Shown: positions 17,469 to 26,453 of the stretch, piece after piece
Layout of the letters: each line of letters begins with the position of its first letter
How positions within the stretch are numbered: the first letter of the stretch is position 1
Source: DASRFA01 sp035651755
GTDB taxonomy: Bacteria > Desulfobacterota > Binatia > UBA12015
Reading direction: 5' to 3'
Assembly: GCA_035651755.1 (NCBI GenBank)
Contig: DASRFA010000029.1
Coordinates: 33,587-97,586 of the forward strand
Length of the DNA stretch: 64,000 nt
Position numbers and translations under genes: made by a program
Notes under the pieces: generated by a model
Told to the model about the DNA's origin: nothing
The model's database searches: none
The model's input: the letters and a program-made list of their open reading frames with translations, nothing else

Positions 17469-18596
17469 ATGAAGTTCGATCTCCTCTACGAGCTGCAGAT
17501 GCCGAAGCCGCACGACGAGCGCAGCGAGTGGCGCTGCTACCAGGAGGCGCTCGAGCAGATCGAGCTCGCCGACCGGCTCGGCTACGACACGGTGTGGGAG
17601 GTCGAGCACCACTTCCTGACCGAGTTCGCGCACAGCTCCGCGCCCGAGGTGCTGCTCGCGGCCGCGTCGCAGCGCACGAAGAACATCCGCCTCGGCCACG
17701 GCGTCGTCCTGCTGCCGCACAAGTTCAACCACCCGATCCGGGTCGCCGAGCGCGTCGCCGCGCTCGACATCGTCTCGAACGGGCGCGTCGAGTTCGGGAC
17801 CGGGCGCTCGAGTCAGTACGAGCAGGCGGGCTTCGAGGTCGACACCGAGCTGTCGCGCGACATGTGGCAGGAGTCGCTCGAGATGATCCCGCGCATGTGG
17901 ACGGAGGAGACGTTCGAGCACGAGGGGCGGTTCGTGTCGGTCCCGCCGCGGAGCATCCACCCCAAGCCGCTCCAGAAGCCGCACCCGCCGATCTGGATGG
18001 CGGCGACGAGCCCGCAGTCGTGGGAGATCGCCGGCCGGAACGGAATCGGGATTCTCGGCTTGACGATCTTCGTCAGCGTGCCGCAGCTCGCCGACCGGGT
18101 GCGCGCGTACCGGGCGGCCCTGAAGGACGCGAAGCCGGTCGGCAAGTTCGTCAATGACCGGATCGGCGCGTTCACGATCGTCCACGTCGCCGAGACGATG
18201 GAGGAGGCAGTCGCGAACGGCGCCGCCGACGCTGCGATCAACTACCTCCTCTACGCGTTCCGCGTGCTCGGCGGGTTCGCCGACCCGAGCGGCCGCGGCA
18301 TGCAGCGCGAGTACGCCGACCTCGAGATCAAGAGCACGCCGTACCGCGACCTGATCGCGAAGGAGTACCCGATCATCCTGAAGATGCAGCAGGGGAAGTG
18401 CACCTTCGAGGACCTGGACCAGGAGGACATGGTGATCGTGGGGGACGTCGATCACGTCTGCCGGAAGGTCGAGCGCTACCAGAAGGCGGGGCTCGACCAC
18501 TTCATCTCGCTGATGCAGGCGGATCGGATTCCGCACGAGAAGGTGATGCGGTCGATCGAGCTCTTCGCGAAGCACGTCGCCCCGCGGTTTCGGTAG
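17469..18596 (+). CDS. LLM class flavin-dependent oxidoreductase
   Basis: 375 residues from the ATG at 17469; a GTG at 17460 is also in frame. The sequence shows the luciferase-like TIM barrel: ADRLGYDTVWEVEHHF near residue 40, LGHGVVLLPHKFNHPIRVAE around 75-95 and FGTGRSS around 115. The later segment HPPIWMAATSP is typical. Such enzymes use FMN or F420 to oxygenate or reduce alkanals, sulfonates, amines or polyketides. It precedes a run of CoA ligases, which suggests oxidation of a hydrophobic substrate before CoA activation. This is inferred from context. Confidence 0.9.
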   Translation: MKFDLLYELQMPKPHDERSEWRCYQEALEQIELADRLGYDTVWEVEHHFLTEFAHSSAPEVLLAAASQRTKNIRLGHGVVLLPHKFNHPIRVAERVAALDIVSNGRVEFGTGRSSQYEQAGFEVDTELSRDMWQESLEMIPRMWTEETFEHEGRFVSVPPRSIHPKPLQKPHPPIWMAATSPQSWEIAGRNGIGILGLTIFVSVPQLADRVRAYRAALKDAKPVGKFVNDRIGAFTIVHVAETMEEAVANGAADAAINYLLYAFRVLGGFADPSGRGMQREYADLEIKSTPYRDLIAKEYPIILKMQQGKCTFEDLDQEDMVIVGDVDHVCRKVERYQKAGLDHFISLMQADRIPHEKVMRSIELFAKHVAPRFR

Positions 18597-18666
18597 CCGA
18601 CCGCCGGCCGCCGGCGCGCATGCTGCTCGTGGACCGGGGCGGCGGCGCACGCTAGATCGCTTGGCC

Positions 18667-20319
18667 ATGGGTTCGCTCGAGCCCCGGCTTTCGCCGGAGC
18701 GGATCGCCTTGCACGAACGGGCGGGCGAGTGGCCGCATCCTTCCCCGAGCTCGGTGCTGCGCGAGCGCGCGGCTGCGCATGCCGACGACGTCGTGATCGT
18801 ATCGGAGGCGGGGCGGATCGCGCTCGGCGAGCTCGCGCGGCGGGTGGAGCGGCTGGCGGAGGCGCTCGCGGCGATCGGGATCGGGGCGGGCGACGTCGTG
18901 TCGTGGCAGCTTCCGAGCTGGCCCGAGGGCACGGCGCTCGCGTTCGCGCTCGATCGTCTCGGCGCGGTCTCGAACCCGATCCTCCCCATCTATCGCGAGC
19001 GCGAGCTCGCGTTCATCGCGCGGCAGGCGCGGACGCGGGCGCTCGTCGTCCCGGGCGAGTTTCGCGGATTCGACCATCGCGAGCTGGCGCGCGTGGTGCG
19101 GGCGTCGGCGCCCGAGCTCGAGCACGTGCTCGTCGCGCGCGCGCGGCCGCTCGACGGTCAAGCGTCGTTCGAAGAGCTCCTCGCGGGAGAGCCGAACGGC
19201 TCGCTCCCGCCGTCGCCGCTCGGGCCGAACGACGTCGCGAGCCTCTTCTACACGTCGGGGACGACGTCGGAGCCGAAAGGCGTCATGCACACGCGCTCGA
19301 CGCTGGGCGCGTTCATGGCGGTCCAGAACGAGTGCCTCGGGCGCGAGGGCGGCCACGTCGGCATCCTCTGGTTTCCGCTGACGCATCTCGGCGGCGTGAC
19401 CGCGCTCGGAATGGCGCCGGTGCTCTACGGCAACCGAGCCGTCTATCTCGAGCAGTTCGATCCCGAGCGCGCGCTCGACGCGATCGAGCGCGAGCGCGTC
19501 ACGAGCGCCGGCGGACCCACGCCGATCCTGCAGGCCATCCTCGCCGCGCGCGGCTTTTCGCCCGAGCGCGTCGCGAGCGTCCGGGTCGCCGGGCTCGGCG
19601 CGACCGACGTCCCGCCCGAGCTCGTGCGCGACGTGGGAGCGCGCCTCGGCGCGTTCGTCTATCGTTCCTACGGCATGACCGAGTGCCCGATGGCGACGGC
19701 CGGACGTCGCGGTGACCCGGACGACAAGCTCGCGACGACCGACGGACGGCCGACGCCGGGCGTGCGGCTGCGCGTCGTCGACGACCGCGGGCGGCCGGTC
19801 GAGCCGGGCCGCGAGGGCGAGATCGAGCTCTTCGGCCCGCAGCTCTGCCTCGGCTACCTCGATCGCGCGCTCTCGGCGGAGGCCTTCACGGCCGACGGAT
19901 TCCTCCGCTCCGGCGACCTGGCGGTGGTCGATCGCGACGGCTTCGTCCGCATCACCGGGCGGAAGAAGGACATCATCCTCCGGAAGGGCGAGAACCTGAG
20001 CGCGAAGGCGATCGAGGACGAGCTCTACGAGCACCCGGCGATCGCCGACGCGGCGGTGATCGGCGTGCCCGACGCGGCATCGGGCGAGCGCGTGTGCGCG
20101 TGCATCGTGCTCCGGCCGGGCGCTTCGGCGCCGAGCCTCGGCGATCTGCGCGCGTTCATGATCGACCGCGGCGTCATGGCGCAGAAGATCCCGGAGCAGC
20201 TCGAGGTCGTGGAGGCGCTGCCCCGGAACGCGACCGGCAAGGTGACGAAGTTCGAGCTGCGGGCGCTTTTCGGCGGAGCGGGAGGCGCGGCGCGCCGCGC
20301 GGGGGAGAGGGCAGGGTGA
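18667..20319 (+). CDS. AMP-dependent acyl-CoA ligase (class I adenylate-forming)
   Basis: 550 residues from the ATG at 18667. The P-loop-like LFYTSGTTSEPKG is at 193-205, YGMTECPMAT in the middle, and the C-terminal SGDLAVVDRDGFVRITGRKK hinge region leads to the catalytic Lys in NATGKVTKFELR. It activates a carboxylic acid as its adenylate and then as a CoA thioester. The stop overlaps the next gene's GTG (GTGA), so it heads an operon with the histidine phosphatase and the APH-like kinase. The acid substrate cannot be deduced. Confidence 0.92.
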   Translation: MGSLEPRLSPERIALHERAGEWPHPSPSSVLRERAAAHADDVVIVSEAGRIALGELARRVERLAEALAAIGIGAGDVVSWQLPSWPEGTALAFALDRLGAVSNPILPIYRERELAFIARQARTRALVVPGEFRGFDHRELARVVRASAPELEHVLVARARPLDGQASFEELLAGEPNGSLPPSPLGPNDVASLFYTSGTTSEPKGVMHTRSTLGAFMAVQNECLGREGGHVGILWFPLTHLGGVTALGMAPVLYGNRAVYLEQFDPERALDAIERERVTSAGGPTPILQAILAARGFSPERVASVRVAGLGATDVPPELVRDVGARLGAFVYRSYGMTECPMATAGRRGDPDDKLATTDGRPTPGVRLRVVDDRGRPVEPGREGEIELFGPQLCLGYLDRALSAEAFTADGFLRSGDLAVVDRDGFVRITGRKKDIILRKGENLSAKAIEDELYEHPAIADAAVIGVPDAASGERVCACIVLRPGASAPSLGDLRAFMIDRGVMAQKIPEQLEVVEALPRNATGKVTKFELRALFGGAGGAARRAGERAG

Positions 20320-21020
20320 GCGAGGGTTCTTCCAAGCGTCGTCCGCGCGGCGCGAACGACGCGGCGCGGGCCGATGCGGCGGGGCGGCTGATCCTCGTCC
20401 GCCACGGCGAGAGCGAGGGCAACCAGGTGCGGCAGTTCTCGGTGACGCCGGACATCGGGCTCACCGAGCTCGGCCGTCTGCAGGCCCGAGAAGCGGGGCG
20501 GCGGATCGCCGAGCTCTTCCGCCCGAGCGCACTCGTCGCGAGCTCGTTCCGACGCGCGCGCTTGACGGCGGAGATCATCGCGGAGGAGATCGGCCACGCG
20601 GCGCCGATCGCCGTCGAGGACGACCTCCGCGAGCGCTCGATCGGCGAGCTCGCCGGGCACTCCTACGACTCGATGCGCCGGCACCCGACCTTCGACTCGG
20701 AGCGCTGGTGGGACTGGCGTCCGCCGGGCGGCGAGTCGCTGACGGACGTCGCCGAGCGCGCGGCGCGCGTCCTCGTTCGTCTCGCGGCATCGCATCCCGG
20801 GGAGGACGTCGTGGTGGTGAGCCACGGCGGCGTGATGCTCGCGCTCTGCGCGCACGTCGAGGGCGGCTGGTACCGGCCGCGCGTCGCCGGGAACTGCGAC
20901 CTCGTGGTCGTGACCCACGCGCCCGACGGCACGATGCGGCTCGACGCCGTGCACGCGTGCGACGTCGCCGCGCCGGGCCGGAGCGCGACCGGCGACGGCT
21001 CGGGGGACGCGAGTGGCTGA
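20316..21020 (+). CDS. Histidine phosphatase family protein
   Basis: 234 residues with a GTG start at 20316, inside the ligase stop (GTGA). The RHG motif (LVRHGESEGN) carries the phospho-accepting His30, and the second catalytic His is in VVVSHGGV. It belongs to the phosphoglycerate mutase-like superfamily. Candidate substrates include small phosphomonoesters. Tight coupling to a CoA ligase and to an APH-like kinase gene (8-nt overlap at 21013) suggests one pathway that both adds and removes phosphate, but this is inference. Confidence 0.88.
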   Translation: MSEGSSKRRPRGANDAARADAAGRLILVRHGESEGNQVRQFSVTPDIGLTELGRLQAREAGRRIAELFRPSALVASSFRRARLTAEIIAEEIGHAAPIAVEDDLRERSIGELAGHSYDSMRRHPTFDSERWWDWRPPGGESLTDVAERAARVLVRLAASHPGEDVVVVSHGGVMLALCAHVEGGWYRPRVAGNCDLVVVTHAPDGTMRLDAVHACDVAAPGRSATGDGSGDASG

Positions 21021-22083
21021 GACGTCGTCCGCCCGCCTCGACGACGCGGCCGAGATCCGCGCCGACGAGCGCTTCGACGAGGACCGCCTGGCCGCGTATC
21101 TCCGCGATCACGTGGCCGACGCGAGCGGACCGCTCGCCGTCCGGCAATTCCACGGCGGGCACGCGAACCTCACGTACCTTCTTCGGCTGGGCGATCGCGA
21201 GCTCGTCCTCCGGCGGCCGCCGCTCGGGCCCGTCGCGCCGAAGTCGCACGACATGGCGCGCGAGTTCCGCGCGCTGAGCGCGCTCGCGCCGCTCTACCCG
21301 CCGGCGCCGCGGCCGCTCCTCCTGTGCGAGGATCCTTCGGTGATCGGCGCGGTCTTCTTCGTGATGGAGCGCCGCCGCGGCATCGTGATCCGCACCGAGT
21401 GGCCCGCCGAGCTCGGCGACGACCCCGCTCTCCGCCGCCGCATCGGCTTCGCGATCGTCGAGGCGCTCGCCGCTCTCCATCGCATCGATCCGTCGCGGCC
21501 GGAGATCGCCGCCCTCGGGAAGCCGCAGGGCTTCGTCCGCCGGCAGGTGGAGGGCTGGCACGGCCGCTGGCAGGCCGCGAAGACGCGCGACCTGCCTCTC
21601 ATGGACATGCTCGCGGATCGCCTCCTCGCGACGCTGCCCGAGTCGCCGGCGGTCGCGGTGCTGCACAACGACTGGAAGGTCGACAACACGATGCTCGACG
21701 CGCGCGACCCGGGATGCGTCGCCGCGGTCTTCGACTGGGACATGACCACGCTCGGCGATCCGCTCGTCGACCTCGGGACCTTCCTCGGCTACTGGGCCGA
21801 GGCGAGCGACGACGTGCCGCGCGGGACGGGCAGCACGGTCACGACGCTGCCCGGCTTCCCGACGCGCGCGGAGCTCGCCGAGCGCTACCGCGAGCGCACC
21901 GGCGCCGACGTCTCCCGGCTCGGCTGGTACGAGGCGTTCGGGCTCTTCAAGACCGCCGTCGTGCTCGAGCAGATCTACGTCCGCTTCGTCCGCGGCCAGA
22001 CGAAGGACGAGCGCTTCGAGCGCCTCGGCCCGATCGTTCCGCGCCTCGCGGAAGCGGCGCGCACGACGCTCGAGCGCCCTTGA
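21013..22083 (+). CDS. APH/choline-kinase-like phosphotransferase
   Basis: 356 residues with a GTG start at 21013, overlapping the previous stop. The catalytic loop HNDWKVDN (Asp220, Asn225) and the metal-binding FDWD (Asp241) are intact. GGHANLTYLL is the nucleotide-binding glycine-rich strand. It belongs to the aminoglycoside phosphotransferase-like family that is often found beside acyl-CoA dehydrogenases and ligases (related to the ACAD10/11 kinase domain, which phosphorylates 4-hydroxyacyl-CoAs). With CoA ligases on both sides, phosphorylation of a hydroxyacyl intermediate is a reasonable inference; antibiotic resistance is unlikely. Confidence 0.88.
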   Translation: MAETSSARLDDAAEIRADERFDEDRLAAYLRDHVADASGPLAVRQFHGGHANLTYLLRLGDRELVLRRPPLGPVAPKSHDMAREFRALSALAPLYPPAPRPLLLCEDPSVIGAVFFVMERRRGIVIRTEWPAELGDDPALRRRIGFAIVEALAALHRIDPSRPEIAALGKPQGFVRRQVEGWHGRWQAAKTRDLPLMDMLADRLLATLPESPAVAVLHNDWKVDNTMLDARDPGCVAAVFDWDMTTLGDPLVDLGTFLGYWAEASDDVPRGTGSTVTTLPGFPTRAELAERYRERTGADVSRLGWYEAFGLFKTAVVLEQIYVRFVRGQTKDERFERLGPIVPRLAEAARTTLERP

Positions 22084-22136
22084 CGGCGCTCGTCGCGCGA
22101 CGGCACTCGACCGCTCGATCGGAGGACGCTCGACGC

Positions 22137-23705
22137 ATGGAACCAGCACCGACCACGGCGGCTGCAGGCGGCATCGCGGCGATGGCGCGTCGGGCGCCCG
22201 ACAAGCCGGCGATGATCCTCGGCGACGACGTCCGCACGTACGGCGAGCTCGACGCGCGCGTGAACCGCCTCGCGCGCGCGCTCGCACGCGCCGGCGTCGG
22301 CGCGGGCGACCGCGTCGCGGTCGCGCTCCACAACTCCTTCGAGTGGTTCGAGGCGCTGAACGCGCTCGGGCGCCTCGGCGCGCTGCTCGTGCCGCTCAGC
22401 TACCGCGGCAAGGGCCCCGAGCTCGCGTACATGATCGCCGACTCGGGCGCGAAGCTGCTCATCGCGGACCCGCGGCTCGCGCCCGAGATCGACCGCGCCC
22501 TCGCGGCGCTCCCGCTCGCGGACGACCTCGTCTGGGTCGCGGGCGACGACCGGCCGTGGCGCGGCGCAAGCCTCGAGGAGCGGATCGCCGCGGAGGAGGC
22601 GTCCCCGCCGGACGGCGCGCTCCCCGGCGGCGGCTACAACGTCATGATCTACACGTCCGGCACGACCGGACGCCCGAAGGGGATCGAGCGCGCTCCGCTG
22701 CCTCCCGATCGCGTCCAGCTGCAGATGCTCGGCGTCGCGCGCATGTGGGGCTTCGGCGAGGACGACGTCCACCTCGTCGCCGGGCCCGTCTACCACACGG
22801 CGCCCGGCTCGCAGGGCCAGGTGCACCTGATGCTGGGCGCGACGATCGTCATCATGCCGCGCTTCGATGCCGAGGCGTGCCTCCGGCTCGTCGCGCGGCA
22901 CCGGATCACCAACGCACAGATGGTGCCGGCGATGTTCTTCCGGATCCTCGGCCTCGCCGAGGACGTGCGATCGCGCTACGACCTGTCGTCGATCCGGAAG
23001 ATCCTGCACGCGGCCGCGCCCTGTCCCGTCGCCGTCAAGCAAGCGATCATGCAGGTCTTCCCGCCCGGCACGGTATGGGAGTTCTACGGCGCGTCGGAAG
23101 GCGGCGCCACGCGCATCGGACCGGAGGACTGGCTCCGGAAGCCGGGCAGCGTCGGCACGCCGTGGCCGGGCCTCCGGGTCGAGATCCGCGACGACGACGG
23201 CCGAGCGCTCCCTCCCGGCGAGATCGGGACGATCTGGATCTCGCTCACCCCGGGCGCGTCCTTCTCGTACCGCGGCGCGGAGGAGAAGACGCGCACGGCG
23301 ATCCGCGGGGAGTTCTTCAGCGTCGGCGACATGGGCTACCTCGACCGGGACGGCTTCCTGTTCATCGCCGACCGCAAGATCGACATGATCATCACCGGCG
23401 GCGCGAACGTCTATCCGGCCGAGGTCGAGGAGGCGCTCCACCGCCACCCGGCCGTGCTCGACGTCGCGGTGATCGGGGTGCCGGACGACGAGATGGGCGA
23501 GTCGGTGAAGGCGATCGTCGAGCTCAAGCCCGGCGCCGCGGCGACCGCGGAGGAGCTCATTGCGTTCTGCCGGCGCGACCTCGCGCACTACAAGTGCCCG
23601 CGGACGGTCGACCTCGTCGCCGAGCTGCCGCGCGAGCCGCAGGGGAAGGTCCTGAAGCGCGTCCTGCGCGAGCCGTATTGGGCGGGGCGCGACAAGCGCG
23701 TGTAG
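22137..23705 (+). CDS. AMP-dependent acyl-CoA ligase
   Basis: 522 residues. The ATG at 22137 follows GGAGG at 22121-22125. MIYTSGTTGRPKG is at 170-182, EFYGASEGGATRIG lies in the middle, and VGDMGYLDRDGFLFIADRK leads to the catalytic Lys in EPQGKVLKRVLR. It is a fatty-acid or aromatic-acid CoA ligase of the same superfamily as the enzyme at 18667 but clearly divergent from it. It is probably the last gene of the operon that begins at 17469 or 18667, and 54 nt separate it from the APH-like gene. Confidence 0.92.
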   Translation: MEPAPTTAAAGGIAAMARRAPDKPAMILGDDVRTYGELDARVNRLARALARAGVGAGDRVAVALHNSFEWFEALNALGRLGALLVPLSYRGKGPELAYMIADSGAKLLIADPRLAPEIDRALAALPLADDLVWVAGDDRPWRGASLEERIAAEEASPPDGALPGGGYNVMIYTSGTTGRPKGIERAPLPPDRVQLQMLGVARMWGFGEDDVHLVAGPVYHTAPGSQGQVHLMLGATIVIMPRFDAEACLRLVARHRITNAQMVPAMFFRILGLAEDVRSRYDLSSIRKILHAAAPCPVAVKQAIMQVFPPGTVWEFYGASEGGATRIGPEDWLRKPGSVGTPWPGLRVEIRDDDGRALPPGEIGTIWISLTPGASFSYRGAEEKTRTAIRGEFFSVGDMGYLDRDGFLFIADRKIDMIITGGANVYPAEVEEALHRHPAVLDVAVIGVPDDEMGESVKAIVELKPGAAATAEELIAFCRRDLAHYKCPRTVDLVAELPREPQGKVLKRVLREPYWAGRDKRV

Positions 23706-23799
23706 CCGGCCTTGCGTCGCGCCCACGCGCGCGCACGCGGGCGCCGGCGCCAGCCGGCGGCGAGGCGGACGGCGGACTTGACCGAGACGTCGCCGCGTG

Positions 23800-23825
23800 A
23801 ATAAAGAACGAGCATTCGTTTTATT
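23800..23825. promoter_or_regulatory. Inverted-repeat operator abutting the methyltransferase start
   Basis: An AT-rich 26-bp near-palindrome in very GC-rich DNA: left half AATAAAGAACGA, centre GC, right half with TTCGTTTTATT. The core AACGA-gcat-TCGTT is a typical TetR-family half-site layout. It ends directly at the ATG at 23826, leaving no room for a ribosome binding site. The TetR gene at 24793 is the likely ligand. Confidence 0.6.
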
Positions 23826-24785
23826 ATGACCCCGTCGCCGTCTTTCGAAGTTCGCCCAGCCAGCCGGACCGCCGAGTACATGGCGCTCTTCCGTGCGCTC
23901 GAAACGGTTCGCCGCGGAAGGCCACCTCGGCTCTTTCGCGATCCGCATGCCCGGCTCTTCCTGTCGCCGGGGCTCCGGATCGCGCTCGGGCTTGCGCGCG
24001 TCCCGCTCGCCGGGCGCCTCGTGCCTTGGTTCATCGACCGGCGCTGGCCGGGCGCGCGGACGTCCGGCGTCGCGCGGACGCGCCTCATCGACGAGGCGGT
24101 CCTGGCTGGGGTGCGCGAGGGAGCGCGCCAGCTCGTCCTCCTCGGAGCCGGCTTCGACTGCCGCGCGCTCCGGCTCCCGGCGCTCGCCGGCGTGCGCGTC
24201 TTCGAGGTGGACCGGGCCGCGACCCTCGCGCGGAAGCAGGCCCTCCTGGCGCGCGCGAACGCCCGCCCGACCGCGGCGGTCGTGCCGGTCGCGATCGACT
24301 TCGACTCGGAATCGCTTCCGGATGCGCTCGCGCGCGCCGGATTCGAGCCGGGCGTTCGGACCTTCTTCGTCTGGGAAGGCGTCACCAACTACCTGACGGC
24401 CGCGGCCGTCGACGACGTGCTGGCGTTCGTCGCGCGAGGTTCCGCTCCGGGAACCCGGATTCTCTTCACGTACGTCCACCGGGGCGCGATCGACGGCTCG
24501 GCGGAGCTCGCCGGCACCGCCGCGCTTCGCCGCACGCTGGCGCGCGTCCGCGAGCCGTGGACCTTCGGCCTCGTCCCCGAGGAGATCGACGGCTTCCTCG
24601 CGGAGCGCGGTCTCGAGCGGGTGGAGGACGTCGGCGCCGACGAGTATCGCGCGCGCGGATTCGGTCCGGCGGCGGACGGAATGCGCGGCTACGAGTTCTA
24701 CCGCGCGGTGCTCGCGCGCGTGCCGGAGCGGGACGGAGCGCGGCCCTCCGCCGGTGGCGCGGGGCCGCGGCCGGTCGCGCGCTGA
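23826..24785 (+). CDS. SAM-dependent methyltransferase, LCMT/TIGR00027 family
   Basis: 319 residues. The N-terminal SRTAEYMALFRALET and FRDPHARLF motifs, the glycine motif VLLGAGFDCRALRL and the FVWEGVTNYL block define the leucine carboxymethyltransferase-like family (O-methylation of small acids or polyketide-type substrates in bacteria). The ATG at 23826 is preferred because the conserved SRTAE block starts 13 residues later, yet a palindrome occupies the bases where a ribosome binding site should be; a leaderless mRNA is possible. The next gene is a TetR regulator, 7 nt downstream. Confidence 0.87.
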   Translation: MTPSPSFEVRPASRTAEYMALFRALETVRRGRPPRLFRDPHARLFLSPGLRIALGLARVPLAGRLVPWFIDRRWPGARTSGVARTRLIDEAVLAGVREGARQLVLLGAGFDCRALRLPALAGVRVFEVDRAATLARKQALLARANARPTAAVVPVAIDFDSESLPDALARAGFEPGVRTFFVWEGVTNYLTAAAVDDVLAFVARGSAPGTRILFTYVHRGAIDGSAELAGTAALRRTLARVREPWTFGLVPEEIDGFLAERGLERVEDVGADEYRARGFGPAADGMRGYEFYRAVLARVPERDGARPSAGGAGPRPVAR

Positions 24786-24792
24786 GCGGCGG

Positions 24793-25494
24793 ATGCCGAA
24801 GGTCAGCCGCGAGCACCAGGACGCCCGGCGGCGCCAGATCCTCGACGCCGCGGTCGACTGCTTCGCGCGCGAGGGCTTCCACCGCGCCACCATGCAGGAC
24901 ATCGTCCGGCGCGCCGGCCTCAGCCCGGGAGCGATCTACGGCTACTTCGCGAGCAAGGAGGAAATCGTCGAGGCGATCGCCGACGAGCGCCACGCGCGCG
25001 AGCGCGCGCTGCTCGCGCGCATCGACGCGGAAGCGGACGGCTCGTCCGGCGACGTCGCGCGCGCGCTCGCGCGCCTGGCCGACGATTTCGTCGGCGCGCT
25101 GCGCGACCCCGGAGAGCGCGCGCACCGTCGCGTCGGCGTGCAGCTCTGGGCGGAGGCCTTGCGGAACCCGCGCATTCTGCGAATCGTACGCCGTGGCGTC
25201 GACGAGCCCCGACGGCGGATCGCCGCGCTGGTTCGGCGGGCGCAGCGCCGCGGCGAGCTGTCGGGCGCGATCGACCCGGACGCGCAGGCCCGCATGGTGA
25301 TCGCAGCCTTTCTCGGCTTCGTCCTGCAGCAGGCTTGGGATCCCGGGGCGGACGTCGCCGCGTACCTGCAGGCGCTGCGCCACGTCGGCGGAGCGCTCGG
25401 CGGCGCGGGGTCCGAGCGCGACCGGCGGGTGCGCAAGGCGAGGGCGCGGGTCGCCGACCGCGACCACCGGCGGCGAAAGGAGCGGCGCTCGTGA
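24793..25494 (+). CDS. TetR/AcrR family transcriptional regulator
   Basis: 233 residues from the ATG at 24793. The N-terminal helix-turn-helix spans about residues 13-55 (ILDAAVDCFAREGFHRATMQ, then IVRRAGLSPGAIYGYFASKE). The C-terminal ligand domain is unlike any I can name, and the last 25 residues are strongly basic. It follows the methyltransferase by 7 nt and overlaps the next gene (GTGA). It probably represses this operon through the palindrome at 23800. Confidence 0.9.
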   Translation: MPKVSREHQDARRRQILDAAVDCFAREGFHRATMQDIVRRAGLSPGAIYGYFASKEEIVEAIADERHARERALLARIDAEADGSSGDVARALARLADDFVGALRDPGERAHRRVGVQLWAEALRNPRILRIVRRGVDEPRRRIAALVRRAQRRGELSGAIDPDAQARMVIAAFLGFVLQQAWDPGADVAAYLQALRHVGGALGGAGSERDRRVRKARARVADRDHRRRKERRS

Positions 25495-26390
25495 GCGGAG
25501 AAGCGGCGAGGACGCGCATCGGCTGGATCGGGACCGGCGTGATGGGCGGCGCGATGTGCGGCCATCTCCTCCAGCGCGGCCACCCCGTGACCGTCTTCAA
25601 CCGGACGCGGGCGCGCGCCGAGGCGCTGCTCGAGCGTGGAGCCCGCTGGGCGGCGACGCCGCGCGCGGTCGCGGAAGCGGCGGACGTCGTGTTCACGATG
25701 GTCGGCTTCCCGGACGACGTCCGCCACGTGGTCCTCGGCGACGAGGGCGTGCTCGCGGGCGCGCGGCCGGGCGCGACGATCGTCGACATGACGACGAGCG
25801 AGCCGGCGCTCGCGCACGAGATCGCCGCCGCGGCGGCGGCGAAGGGCGTCGAGAGCCTCGACGCGCCGGTCTCCGGCGGCGACGTCGGAGCCCGCGAGGC
25901 CCGGCTGTCGATCATGGTCGGAGGAACCGCAACGGCGTTCGAGCGCGTGCGCCCGCTCTTCGAGTGTCTCGGCCGGACGATCGTGCATCAGGGCCCGGCG
26001 GGGTCGGGACAGAACGCGAAGATGGTGAACCAGATCCTCGTCGCCGCGAGCATGATCGGCGTCTGCGAGGCGCTCCTCTACGCGCACCGCGCGGGTCTCG
26101 ACCTCGACGCCGTCCTGCGGTCGGTCTCGGGCGGTGCGGCCGGCTCGTGGTCGCTCGCAAACTACACGCCGCGCATCCTCGCGCGCGACTTCGCGCCGGG
26201 GTTTCTGGTCGACCACTTCGTGAAAGACATGGGGATCGCGCTCGCGGAGGCGCGCCGCATGCGGCTCTCGCTTCCCGGGCTCGCGCTCGTCGAGCAGCTC
26301 TACGTCGCCCTGCAGGCGCACGGCCACGGGCGGAAGGGCACGCACGCGCTCATGCTCGCGCTCGCGACGCTCTCGGGCGACCCCTGGTGA
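25491..26390 (+). CDS. Beta-hydroxyacid (3-hydroxyisobutyrate-type) dehydrogenase
   Basis: 299 residues with a GTG start at 25491, overlapping the TetR stop; AAAGGAG lies upstream. GWIGTGVMGG (11-20) binds the dinucleotide, LDAPVSGGDVGA (123-134) is the substrate motif, and Lys177 in GSGQNAKMVNQ is the catalytic lysine. NRT at 37-39 at the end of the second strand favours NADPH. It oxidises or reduces a 3-hydroxyacid or a related carboxylate. Co-transcription with TetR and the methyltransferase suggests one inducible catabolic unit. Confidence 0.9.
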   Translation: MSGEAARTRIGWIGTGVMGGAMCGHLLQRGHPVTVFNRTRARAEALLERGARWAATPRAVAEAADVVFTMVGFPDDVRHVVLGDEGVLAGARPGATIVDMTTSEPALAHEIAAAAAAKGVESLDAPVSGGDVGAREARLSIMVGGTATAFERVRPLFECLGRTIVHQGPAGSGQNAKMVNQILVAASMIGVCEALLYAHRAGLDLDAVLRSVSGGAAGSWSLANYTPRILARDFAPGFLVDHFVKDMGIALAEARRMRLSLPGLALVEQLYVALQAHGHGRKGTHALMLALATLSGDPW

Positions 26391-26453
26391 CGCGGCGCCG
26401 GCGCGGGCGCGCGGCGGTTTTAGCGGCGGCGCGCGGCGGCCGATGGTCGCCGC

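Noticed and set aside
21013..22083. APH-like gene considered as an antibiotic-resistance gene
   Set aside because: Its context between CoA ligases and its sequence type fit acyl-CoA-associated kinases rather than aminoglycoside resistance.
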